This document shows positions 12,376 through 23,212 of a stretch of DNA of 64,000 nucleotides, piece by piece. The DNA is taken from NCBI GenBank assembly GCA_024220525.1, contig JAMYWO010000014.1, forward strand, positions 243,025 to 307,024, read 5' to 3'. Each line of letters begins with the position of its first letter. The first letter of the stretch is position 1. Source of the stretch: Cochliopodium minus. Taxonomy: Eukaryota > Discosea > Himatismenida > Cochliopodiidae. The notes below the pieces were generated by a model. It made no database searches, was not told where the DNA came from, and worked only from the letters and a program-made list of their open reading frames with translations. The position numbers were made by a program, and so were the translations under genes.

Positions 12376-12893
12376 TTCCTCATTTTTTGGATGAAGCAGC
12401 TTTGTCTCCACAAAGAGGGGGAGGTATCTTTTACGGTTATGGACTCAACTTGATCATTCAAATCATCAATGTGGTTATCATCATCATCTGGTCAATGGGA
12501 TGGACTATTGTCACCTTTGGAATAATGTAAATTATTTATTTATTTTTAATTTAAAATTTTTTATTTTTAAATTAATTTTTTAAATTTTTATTTTTATTTT
12601 TTAAATTTATTCATAAAAGGTACTATGTTGATAAGGATAGAGGCACAAACGCTTATTTCTTTGTCAGAGGTCAACAAAACTTTGGTTTGGGATTCGGATA
12701 TCATGATCCTGAGAACATTACAACTAAATTTACAAACGCTAATGAAGGAACGACAGGTTGGGTCAATCCCAATATAGGTAAACAATTTAATTTTATTTAA
12801 ATTTTTTTTAAATTTTTTATTTTCATTTTAACTTTTTTTTTTTGATTAGAACTGGACGAAGTTGAAAGCAGCAACAATAATCAAGTTAATTAA
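12376..12893 (+). CDS. Ammonium transporter C-terminal exons (probable 3' end of the gene at 31720)
   Basis: Three exons encode the last transmembrane helix and cytoplasmic tail of an Amt/Mep ammonium transporter. The first has GGGIFYGYGLNLIIQIINVV and then a hydrophobic helix to FGIM. The second starts YYVDKDRGTNAYFFVRGQQN. The third gives ELDEVESSNNNQVN and the stop at 12893. The same tail with few changes ends the complete paralogue at 31474. The first 77 nt of this block duplicate 33838-33914 exactly, and the codon phase continues correctly from there. I therefore infer that this is the true end of the transporter cut at 33914, not a third gene. It converges with the RNA ligase gene, which ends at 12989. 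Confidence 0.8.
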
Positions 12894-12988
12894 TAGCTTT
12901 TTGTATTCATAAATGTGTGTAAAGTTAAATTAAAAAGTTTAACAATTAAAAGAGAAAAGTAGAAAAATAAAATTTTTTTTTTATTTAA

Positions 12989-14730
12989 TCAATCATAAAA
13001 TGAGATATTGTTGACCAAACTTTTTATACTTTCCACTCCTTTCTTCGTTCCACAATTATTCTTCATATAATCTAATAAACAAAAGTATGCATTTCCATCA
13101 TTCTTTTCACTCAACAAATCTTCAATTTAAAATAAAAATATAATTAAATAAAAATGAAAGATTAAAATTAGTTTCCTCACCATTGTAAACTTGAATGTGT
13201 TCAATGAATGGAACTTTTTTTATGTTAGCCCATTCATAGAATTTCTTTTCTTGTTTGAGTTCTTTGAATTCTTTGACAATATTTGCAATTATTTTTGAAT
13301 TTTCTTCTACAATGCTCAAAAAAGTTTTTGTGAAATTTTCAACACGATTTTTTAGAACCTTTAAAAATAAAAAAAAATAATGAAAAATAAAAATAAAAAA
13401 AATGACAAATAAAAATAAAAAAAAATTAAAAAATAAAACTTTTTTGATTAAAGTGGATTTGAAATCATCCACATTTTCGTTTAAGATGAGCTTGAAAATA
13501 TGCCAATCTTGAGCAATGAGATCACAATTTACTGTACTATTAAAATAAAACTTGGATTTCAACTTGTAAGTGTTTCCATTAGCCAAACGAAGAACATACC
13601 CTTCAAAGAAAAAAAAAAAATTAAAATTATTTAAAAAAAATATCAAAAATATTGTTACCTTCTATTTGTTCATTGGAATTATTTATGTAATCTTTCAATT
13701 CTTTAACATTGTTTACTTTTTTTTCTTTCACTTCAACAATCTTGATATCCATTTCATCAGCAGAAAGTTTCATCTGATCATAACTCAAATATTCTCCGCT
13801 GTCCATTTTTCTTAAAGCAGTCAAAACCAACATCTCACTTTTGTATTCTATAACTCTTTTCTCATTGGGAGACACATGTTCAAAGATAGGTGTGTATCCC
13901 TTCTTGATCCAATGATGACAAAAAACAAAGTAATTTTTATTTTTTTCAACAAAATTTTTCACATTTTTGCATTTTTTTGATATTCCCGTTTTACTAGAAA
14001 ATTCTAAGAAAAATTGAAAATTTAAACCAATTTGAACTGAAAAAGTTTTATTTTTTATTTTATTTTGAAGAAATATTAAAAAAACTTCAAAATAAAAAAA
14101 AACTCTAAAAAATTATTTTTTTACCTAATTTTTCATTTAATAGAAAAGGAGCAAATGGTGCTCCGTCAAGTTTTTCTAATAACACGTACCCATCTTTAAG
14201 AGAAATTTCACTATCATCTGTCTCATCCAGTTCTCCCACGTTAAAGAATTTGTGGTAGGGACGGCATAATAATTTGCCTTCTTTAGAAAAGATCAATCCT
14301 CTGCATTCTCTTCTAATCTGTAAGATAATATTCAAATTATATTTTATTTAATTTATAATTTATTATTTTTTTTTTTTTTTTTTTTAGCTGAATTTTTTTT
14401 TCTATCTATTTTTTTTGTTTATAAACACATTCTCAAATAATTCTCTTTCATACCTTTAATTTCTCCCTTTCCTTTTCATCTTCTGTGGAATATGGATTGG
14501 GAAATGATTCACTATTATTGGAGAATCTGTAATTGAACACCAGATAATCACCCTTATCCATTTTATAAAACTCTTTTAATCCTACAATAGCTTCATCCAC
14601 TTTTTATAAAATTCGTAAATTAATTTTAAAAATGTAGGAGTTGATATATTTAAAGTTCAATTATTTCTTGGACATATATACCTTGTTTTGAATCATTTAT
14701 GTTTGCAAAAATTCCCTCATTTAATTTCAT
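12989..14730 (-). CDS. T4 Rnl1-like ATP-dependent RNA ligase
   Basis: Joins RNA ends through a covalent lysyl-AMP intermediate. The seven exons, in minus order, start MKLNEGIFANINDSKQ (14730) and end NNISFYD (stop 12989). Visible nucleotidyltransferase motifs: RRECRGLIFSKEGKL and LCRPYHKFFNVGE before motif I, YVLLEKLDGAPF with the catalytic lysine in KxDG, EGYVLRLANG (motif IV) and YKLKSKFYF (motif V). Estimated length near 390 residues compares with 374 for T4 Rnl1, and the arrangement fits the Rnl1/RNA_lig_T4_1 family rather than Rnl2 or DNA ligases. All joins are GT-AG and in frame, so it is a resident spliced gene, not phage contamination. Possible roles are tRNA or other RNA repair; none is shown by context. 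Confidence 0.8.
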
Positions 14731-14851
14731 TTTTTTTTTTGATTTAAATAAAATATATATTATTATAAAAAATAAAGTTTCAAGAATTGTATCTTAAACA
14801 ATTAAAAGATTGAATTTTATTCCTATTAAGTAAAAAATCTATCTTTTTTTA

Positions 14852-15720
14852 TTAGTTATATGTCAATTTATTAACAGTTTTGTTCCATTCAACAACTTTT
14901 GGTAGGTGGTGCACAACCTCAAATATTTTCTTGAGATTAGGTGCCACATCAAAAACAGAAGATGGAACTTCCTTAAAAAAAGGTCTTTCATAAAAAATAC
15001 CAGAAAAGGTTGCATACAACTTAAAATCAGCTATGGACAATTCTGTAATTGAATGACCGTTTGATCCTACTCTCTTTTCAAGGAATCCTAACCATTGCGG
15101 AAGAATTTCTTTGTTGAGTTTTTCCATGAATTGTTTTTTGGTTTCTTCGTTCTTTTCAAAGAGTGCTTGGAAGATTTTTAGCTGAATATCTTCAGCTGCA
15201 TCCTAATTATGAAGATTTTTAAAATAAATCAGAAATTTCAAAAGAAAATTAATTTTTTTTTACAATCAATTCATCAACTTTTGCTGCTTGAAGATTATCA
15301 GTTGGATAAAGCTTTGCCATTTTCTAATTTCAAAAGAAAAAATAAATAAATCTAAATCTAAATTTTCCAGTATTTTGCTTTACACCACAATATCTCAAGA
15401 TAGAATTTGATTGAGCAAGAGTGACATCACCTACAGTCAAGGTTGGAACAGATCCTAACAAGATAAAAAAAATCAAGAATAAATATAAAATATTTTGAAG
15501 AATATTCAATTTATACCATATGGGAATTCTCCTTCTTGTTTTTTCTTTCCAAATTCTGGAAATCCAATTCTAAAATCAAATGAAATAAAACATGGAATTT
15601 GAATCTTTATTTCTTAAATTTTTACCTATCATCTTCAAATTCTATTTGAGAATGAGTGAGAACCAGTCTTGATTCTGCCCTTCCATTAAGATCAAAATAA
15701 GTGATTTTTATTTTGCTCAT
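14852..15720 (-). CDS. Sigma-class-like glutathione S-transferase (array copy 1)
   Basis: Cytosolic GST that would conjugate glutathione to electrophiles. Five exons; the start MSKIKITYFDLNGRAESR at 15720 carries the N-terminal Tyr (Y8) typical of sigma/alpha/pi classes. The thioredoxin-fold part shows FPEFGKKKQEGEFPYG, SVPTLTVGDVTLAQSNSILR (the cis-Pro and the glutathione-binding Q-S) and YCG. The helical C-terminal domain ends KVVEWNKTVNKLTYN. It is the most divergent of three tandem copies. It reads GRAESRLVLTHS where its neighbours read GRGEPSRLALAIG or GRAEPIRLALAIG, and it lacks the GDSTTIADL segment, having SITELSIADF instead. Substrate preference may therefore have changed. Confidence 0.85.
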
Positions 15721-15876
15721 CTTTTTATTTTATTTTAATTCCACTAACTCCTTTTATATTATAATGAACTATCGAATGTATGGTATCTGATAAGGACAAA
15801 TATGAATGATATAATCACCCAATTAACCTTTTTCATTTGATGGAAAAGAAAAATAAATATAAAAAAAGAAAATGTT

Positions 15877-16760
15877 TTAATTATATTCGATTTTGTTTTT
15901 AGTCTTGTTCCATTCAACAACTTTAGGAATGTTGTGAACAGTTCCAAAGATAGTCTTGAGATTTGGAGCATTATCAAAAGTAGAGGAGTTGAGATCCTTG
16001 AAAAAAGGAACACCAAAAGCAATACCTGCAAAGGTAGCATACAATTTGAGATCAGCAATAGTGGTTGAATCTCCAACAGAAAATCCTTTGGATCCTACTC
16101 TCTTTTCAATGAATCCGACCCATTGTGGAAGAATTTCTTTGTTGAGTTTTTCCAAGAGTTGTTTTTTGGTTTCTTCGTTCTTTTCAAAGAGTGCTTGATA
16201 GATTTTAGGGAGAACATCTTCAGCTGCATCCTAATTATGAAGATTTTTAAAATAAATTAGAAATTTCAAAAGAAAATTAATTTTTTTTACAATCAATTCA
16301 TCAACTTTTGCTGCTTGAAGATTATCAGTTGGATAAAGCTTTGCCAATTTCTAATTTCAAAAGAAAAAATAAGCATATAATAAATATTTTTTGAAATATT
16401 TTGAAAAATTCTTTACACCACAATATCTCAAGATAGAATTTGATTGAGCAAGAGTGACATCACCTACAGTCAAGGTTGGGACAGATCCTATCAAGATAAA
16501 ATAAAAGAAAATAAATTTGCCAACAAAAAATTTTTATTTTTATTTATACCATATGGGAATCCTCCTTCTTGTTTTTTCTTTCCAAATTCTGGAAATCCAA
16601 TTCTATAATTTTTAAAAAAGGTTCGAAATAAAATTTTGTATTTATTTATTTTGTTTTTTTACCTCTCATCTTCAAATTCAACACCTCCAATTGCAAGTGC
16701 AAGTCTTGATGGTTCTCCTCTTCCAGTGAGATCGAAATAGGTAAGTTTAATTTTGCTCAT
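15877..16760 (-). CDS. Sigma-class-like glutathione S-transferase (array copy 2)
   Basis: Second of three tandem GSTs. The start MSKIKLTYFDLTGRGEPS at 16760 is followed by SRLALAIGGVEFEDER. Exons then carry GFPEFGKKKQEGGFPYG, SVPTLTVGDVTLAQSNSILR and a C-terminal domain with GDSTTIADLKLYATFAG and PKVVEWNKTKNKIEYN. Intron positions match the flanking copies, and some introns are near-identical in sequence, showing recent duplication or conversion. The catalytic Tyr near residue 8 and the Q-S pair of the glutathione site are present, so an active enzyme is expected. It lies 156 bp upstream of copy 1 on the same strand. Confidence 0.88.
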
Positions 16761-17214
16761 TTTATTCAAATATTTTCTTTCTTTTTTTTTTTTTTTTTTA
16801 TATTTTATTAATAAATTTTTTTATTTAATTTTATTTTTATTTAATTGATTCTGAAATTTTAAAATGGTAAAATTGGAAAGAAAAATGGTCTAATAGGTTG
16901 GTTTGATCTATTTCGGGAATTTATTGATTTTTTGGGGAATTAAAACTCCAATCTAATTTGTTTTTTCGGGCATATTTAAAATATTTTAAATTGGTAAACC
17001 CCCTCAGATAACTATTTGAAAGTTTTACTTGAGTTCGTATAAAAATTATTTTATAGTTAGATTCTTAAACTTCCTAGAAATCAAACCACCCACAAATATG
17101 AGATTCACCTTTTTCTTTCAGTAGGGGTTTTGGTGGTTTTTAAGAATCTTTATAGTTGTGATGTCAACTAAATTGAAAATCATGTTTTTAATATATTTTA
17201 AATTATAAAAATTT
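16761..17214. other. Intergenic spacer between GST copies 2 and 3
   Basis: About 450 bp, less AT-skewed than the introns nearby, with short C-rich and G-rich patches (for example around 16970-17130). I see no open frame, GST remnant or RNA gene. It should contain the promoter of the GST starting at 16760. Confidence 0.45.
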
Positions 17215-18082
17215 TTAATTGTATTCAATCTTGTTAACAGTTTTGTTCCATTCAACAACTTTGGGGATGTTGTGAACATTCACAAAAATTTTCTTGAGAT
17301 TTGGAGCATTATCAAAGGCTGAAGAATCAATTTCATTGAAAAAAGGTACATTGAAAGCAATACCTGCAAAAGTAGCATACAATTTGAGATCAGCAATAGT
17401 GGTTGAATCGCCAACAGAGTATCCATTGGATCCTACTCTCTTTTCAAGGAGCCCAACCCAATGTGGAAGAATTTCTTTGTTGAGTTTTTCCAAGAGTTGT
17501 TTTTTAGTTTCTTCGTTTTTTTCAAAGAGTGGTGGAAAGATTTTAGGGATCACATCTTCGCTTGCATCCTATTTTTATTAAATATTTAATATTCTTTGAA
17601 AATTATCATTAATTAACAATCAATTCGTCAACTTGAGCAGCTTGAAGATTATCGGTTGGATAAAGCTTTGTCAATTTCTAATTTCAAAAGAAAAAATAAA
17701 TAAATCTAAATCTAAATTTTCCAGTATTTTGCTTTACACCACAATATCTCAAGATAGAATTTGATTGAGCAAGAGTGACATCACCTACAGTCATTGTTGG
17801 AATAGATCCTATCAAGATCAAAAAAATCAACAATAAATATAAAATATTTTGAGAATATTCTATTTATACCATATGGGAATTCTCCTTGTTGTTTTTTTTG
17901 TCCAAATTCATTGGATCTGAGTCTTTATATATTTTGAATATATATTATTTGATAATAAAATTGATCATTTATGCTTATATTTACCTCTCATCTTCAAATT
18001 CAATTCCTCCAATTGCAAGTGCAAGTCTAATAGGTTCTGCTCTTCCAGCAAGATCGAAATAGGTGATTTTTATTTTATTCAT
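17215..18082 (-). CDS. Sigma-class-like glutathione S-transferase (array copy 3)
   Basis: Third tandem GST. It starts MNKIKITYFDLAGRAEPIR at 18082 and contains SVPTLTVGDVTL-like sequence changed to SIPTMTVGDVTLAQSN, then the helical domain with GYSVGDSTTIADLKLYATF and PKVVEWNKTVNKIEYN, stop 17215. The five-exon structure equals that of copies 1 and 2. Exon 2 differs more from its neighbours (SNEFGQKKQQGEFPYG against FPEFGKKKQEGEFPYG). The short 106-bp divergent region to the kinase gene at 18189 is shared by both genes' 5' ends. Confidence 0.87.
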
Positions 18083-18188
18083 TTTTTTTTTGAATTCCAC
18101 CCAAAGAGAAAATTGAAACATAATGTTAAAGGATAGAAATCAATGAGATGTTGATGAGGATCAATGAATTCATTGAAAAAAAAAAAAA

Positions 18189-21100
18189 ATGAAACTTTCT
18201 TCTAAATTCAAAAAAGTTGCGAATTGGATAGAAGCTAATTCTGGGGGATCAAATACATCATCCAATTTCGTATTCAATCAACAATACATCATCACGACGG
18301 AGAGTGATTGCGAGATAATAGTATCCTTGACAATAAATAATATAAATTTGAAAGGGGGTTTCGTGATATCAAAATCAAAGGGTGAATATTAAGATCGATT
18401 AGATAGAAATACAATAGAGCATTCTATAAAGCAAAAATTGTTTAGATTGAATATATTTATTTTATTTTTTTAAAAGGGGTCAAAAAACAGGTGGAATCAT
18501 TGAAAGATGTTATTGAAAAATGTGAGAAAGAAAGTGTGATAAACGATAAATTGGTGTATCAAAAGAATATAAAGATGAAGAATGCAGATAAATATGTGGT
18601 TGTTCCTTATACACTCAAAGATGGCCAATTGGGAACATATGAATTGGAAATATCATCAGATAATGATCAATTGAAGGTGATAGAACCAAAAGAATTCCAG
18701 AGGAGATATGATATAAGTAAGAAATGAATAGAATAAAATAAAATAATCATTTAAAATTAATTTTATAGGTGATGAATGGTAAATTTTTTTCAATTTAAAA
18801 TTATTTTTGAAAAAAAAAGAAATTCAATTTGATTATTTAATTTATAAAACTAAAAAAAAAATTTCAAAATATCTTAATCATTGAATAAAAGGTTCAGTGC
18901 TACAGCAGGGGGATCTTCTGAATTTTTGTTTAACAATCCCCAGTTTTATTTAGATACACCAAAGGCTTTGACGTGTTACATTATAATAACGATTCTCAAC
19001 AATAACGAAGAGATGAAAAGTAATGTGGGGTTGTTTATCTTAAGACCAAAAGATATGAAGCCAATTTTAGATAACGAAGTGATGGAAGACCAATCTCAAG
19101 TAATATATAAACCCAATTTTGTTTCAGAATATAAAAGTGGAGGCAAAAACAAATTTATTTATTTTTTTATTATTCATTTATTTTATTTTTTATTTTATTT
19201 TTTATTTTATTTTTGTTTATTTATTATTTTTATAATTTTATTTTTTATTTATATTTTTTATTATTTTATTATTTTTTCTAGTTGTTATACCATTGTCAAC
19301 ATTAGAAAATGATAAATTAGTTTTGATTCCTTGTACAGAAAGTGCGGGATGTTTTGCGGAATTTAAAATTACTGTTCTCTCGAATTCGAGACTAAAACTG
19401 GCCGCTTTTGCCAACACTTGCCACAAAATTAAATTGCTTGGAAGTTGGGAGAATGACAGATGTGGTGGGTGTTTAAATTTTGCTACATGGAGAAACAATC
19501 CGCAATACATGTTGTATGTACACGAAAAAGTACCAATAAATATTAGGTAAATATTTTTAAAACAAATTATTTGAATTAGAAATATTTTATCTTTTTATAT
19601 ACTTTTTATTTTCATTTTATTTTCCATTTAAAAAGTTTGTCATTTAGATTTTTTTTTATTCATTTGTATTTTTTAGTAATTAGTTCGTTTTGTATTTTTT
19701 GTATTTTTTTTATTTTAAATTTTTTTTTTTGATTAATTTTGTCATTATTTATTTTTTATTTTTTCTTTTTGAATTATTTTATCTTGTATTTAAAATTTTT
19801 ATTTTTTTATTTTCATTTAACATTGATTTATTTTTTGATTATTTTAATTATCATTTTATTTTTGTAACTTGTAGAATTAAACAAACGAAAGGAGAAAAGC
19901 ACAAAATAGGGTTTTATGTGGCACTCAATGAATACAATACCTCAAAAGTGATGGTGCTGACAACAGACAATCTCGTTGCCAAATCCAATTTTTCAAGCAA
20001 ATCCCTCGTCAAAGCAAGAATGGAATTGGAGCCAAAAGGAAACAATCCTTATGTTCTCATCCCTGTTTGTTTCAACCCTGGTGAGAGCGGAGATTTTGAG
20101 ATTGATATTACTATTATGTCCATTCATTCTTCTAATCCTAAGGCTGCCCTCCAAGTTTATCCTTCCACTGTTACTTGGTATTCCCTTCGTTTTGATGTAA
20201 CTTTTTATTCTTGTTTTAATATTTTATTTTTATTTTTTATTTTATCTTTTTATTTTTTATTTTATCTTTTTTATTTTTTATTTTTAATATTATTTGTTTA
20301 TTTTTCACTTTTATTTTGTTAGGGTGCTTGGAATCATAAGTTATCAGGAGGATGTAAAAATAATGAAACCACATGGCTCAAAAACCCTCAGTTCAATTTT
20401 AAAGTTCTAACTGGTATAAAAAACAATTCAAATCAAAAATGAAAACAAAAATCATCAAAAAAAAATTTTAATTTTAAAACAAAAAAAAAAAAAAAAAGAG
20501 TGTACAACATACATTCTTTTAAAACTTGAGGGAGATTCAACAGAAAGTGTTGGGTAAATTTAAAAAAATTTAAAATTACATTTATTTTTATTTTTTTATT
20601 TATTTTTTATTTATTTACTTTTATTTCATATTTCATATTTTTTTTTTTATTTCAAATTTTTTTTTCTTAAAAAAAGATTTTATGTGGTGAGTGATCAACG
20701 TATTTTGCATCATACTTCTGAGTTAAAAGAAGAAGATCTGAAACATACTAATTTGGTTTCCAAAACTGATTTCGTCAACAGAAATGAAGCATACATAATA
20801 GGTGAGCATTTATTAAAAATAATTAAAAGGAAAAATAAAAATTAATAAAAATAAAATTTTAAAAACAAAAAAAAAATAAAAAAATAAAAATAAAGAAAAA
20901 TAAAAAAAATAAAAATTATTTAATAGCAAAATATCCAACGGGTACATACAAAATTATTCCTACCACATATTCACCGGGCATTCACAAAAAGTTTTCTATT
21001 TATGTGTATTGTGACTCGAAATTCTCTCTAATCAAAGCAGAGTCTGTTGACAATTTGAAAGACAAATTCTCTAAATCGAGGACTGCTGAATGGGAAATGG

Positions 21101-22997
21101 ATGAGTACTCTCTTGATGTAAACAACGCTAAAATTATAGGTAAACATTTAAATTTCTTTTATTTTTAAACAACCTTGATTATTTTAAATATATTTGATAG
21201 ATTAACAAATTTTTTAAACAAGAAATTAATTATTTTGATTTCTATTAAATATTTCTTTAAAAAATTTTTTATTAATTTTCAATTTTTTAAACCTATTATT
21301 TTTAGTGTAAACTTTGATTTTTTAAAATCAACCATAATTTTTGATTTTTTTTCAAATTTTTTTAGACAATTTTTTTTTTTTTTGATGAATTTAGTTAAAT
21401 TTATTTTTTTTGTTTTTTTTTTGAAAGGTAAGGGAGGTTATGGAATAGTTTACCACTCCGTATATAAAGGGAAAGAAGTTGCTCTCAAGAAAGTGAATCC
21501 CAAATTGGTAACCAACAGTGAAAGGCTCACATTGAGGAAAGAAATAGAAATCATGGCTCTTTACAAACATCCTTGTATCGTAAACTTTTTGGGAGCAAGG
21601 GTAACAACAAAAATGAATAAACTGAAAAAAAATTAAATTTGATACATTTTTAGAAATATTTTTATTTTAAATTTATTTATTTTTAATTGCAAAAATATTT
21701 TTTTAATTTTATTTTTCAAATCTTTTTTTTAAATTAATTTGATTTTTTTAAATTAATTTTGATTTTTTTAATTTAATATTTCTTAAATTATTTAACATTG
21801 TTTATTTGAAGTCCTTTTTTGATTCATTTAATTAATTTTGATTTTTTTAATCTGTTATTATTTAATTTTTTTTTTTTAAATTTTTTTAGGTTTCCGACGA
21901 TGATGTGATTTTTATAGTCACAGAATTTTGTGAGTACGGAAGTTTGTCAGAAGTATTACAACAAAACAAGCCCAAACTTGACTGGGTTAAAAAACTCAAA
22001 TGGTCCATTCAAACAAGCAACGGAATGAATTATCTCCATTCACAAAAGCCTGCAATAGTACACAGGTTTTAAAATAAAATTTGTTTTATTTTTTATTTTT
22101 TTTATTTTTTCATTTTTTTTATTGAATTTTTTTATTTTTTTTTATTTTTTTATTTTTTGTTTTTTTATTTTTTTATTTTTTTATTTTTTTATTTTTTTAT
22201 TTTTTTATTTTTTTATTTTTTTTTTGAATTTTTTATTTTTTTGTTTTTTTTTTATTTTTTTTTTTATTTTTTAAAGAGATTTGAAGTCATTGAATTTGTT
22301 GATAGATAAAGAAGAAAACTGTAAAATATGTGATTTTGGATTGAGTAAGTCAACAAGTGGAGAATCCATGAACACTTTTATGGGAACTTTGAATTGGTGT
22401 GCTCCCGAAATACTACGTAAAAAATAAAAAATAAAAAAATAATTAAATAAATAAAATGAAAAGTAAAATTTATTGAATTTTGAGAAAAAATTAAAATTTA
22501 AATAAAATTGAAAAAATCAAAATAAATTCATTTTTAAATTAAAAATTAAATTCATTTTTAAATAAAAAATTAAATAATGAAAATAAATAAATCGAAATAA
22601 TTTTAAAATATATAATTTTCAAAAATATAATTTTCAATTATTAAATAATAAATATTAAATAAATATTTTTAAATTTTCAATTTAAAATTTTTTTTATTTT
22701 TTTTTAGTTGGACAGTCTTTCACTAAAAAAGCGGATGTTTATTCAATGGGATTAGTTTTGTGGGAAATAATAGCACACGAAAAACCTTACTCTGGATGGA
22801 AGGTTCTTGACATAGTGGAGCATATCAAAAACGGAGGTATCCCTGATTACCCCTCTGACAAGTTGGTTGCGGATGGTTATAAGAAGGTCGTGGAGTCTTG
22901 TTTGAAGAGAGATCCCAATGATCGTCCTACTTTTGAGTGGATTGAGAAAGCTTTAAAAACTATTAATCCATTGGATTTTGAAAAAAATAAAAACTAA
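18189..22997 (+). CDS. Calpain-III/C2L-like repeats fused to a protein kinase
   Basis: A long multi-exon gene. The N-terminal half carries repeated beta-sandwich units with the calpain domain III/C2L signature (GG..., W, NPQ-Y/F): SGGSNTSSNFVFNQQYIITT, ATAGGSSEFLFNNPQFYLDT, SWENDRCGGCLNFATWRNNP and WNHKLSGGCKNNETTWLKNP. No calpain protease core is present. The last exons form a full kinase: Gly loop KIIGKGGYGIVYHS, lysine EVALKKV, HRDLKSLNLL, CDFGLSKS, GTLNWCAPEI, DVYSMGLVLWEIIAHEKPYS and a final KRDPNDRPTF, the order seen in tyrosine-kinase-like kinases. The Gly loop is split by the intron joining the two halves (ATTATAG|GTAAGGGAGG), so the fusion is real unless the transcript says otherwise. 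C2L domains bind Ca2+ and lipid; a Ca2+-responsive kinase is inference. Confidence 0.78.
22120..22276 (+). repeat. Intronic TTTTTTA tandem tract
   Basis: Poly-T with an A roughly every 6-8 bases fills the kinase-gene intron between the exon ending IVHR and the exon beginning DLKSLN. It is T-rich on the coding strand, as in all other introns here. Confidence 0.85.
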
Positions 22998-23212
22998 GAA
23001 TGAATTATTTCATTTTATTTTTTTTTATTATTTTTTTAATTTTTTATTTAATATTTTTTTGCATTATTAAATTTTATTTTCATCTTTTTTTTTTTTCAAA
23101 TGTTTGATTAACATATATTTTATGTTTATTAATCAATATCCCTCTCTTAAAATTAATTCAGCTCAGTGAAATGGGTTTTGCGGGAAATTAAAAAAAAAAA
23201 TAATAAAAAAAA

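Noticed and set aside
12376-12893. A third, independent ammonium-transporter gene
   Set aside because: It begins exactly at a contig join with the 77-mer that ends the truncated transporter at 33914, and completes that gene in phase.
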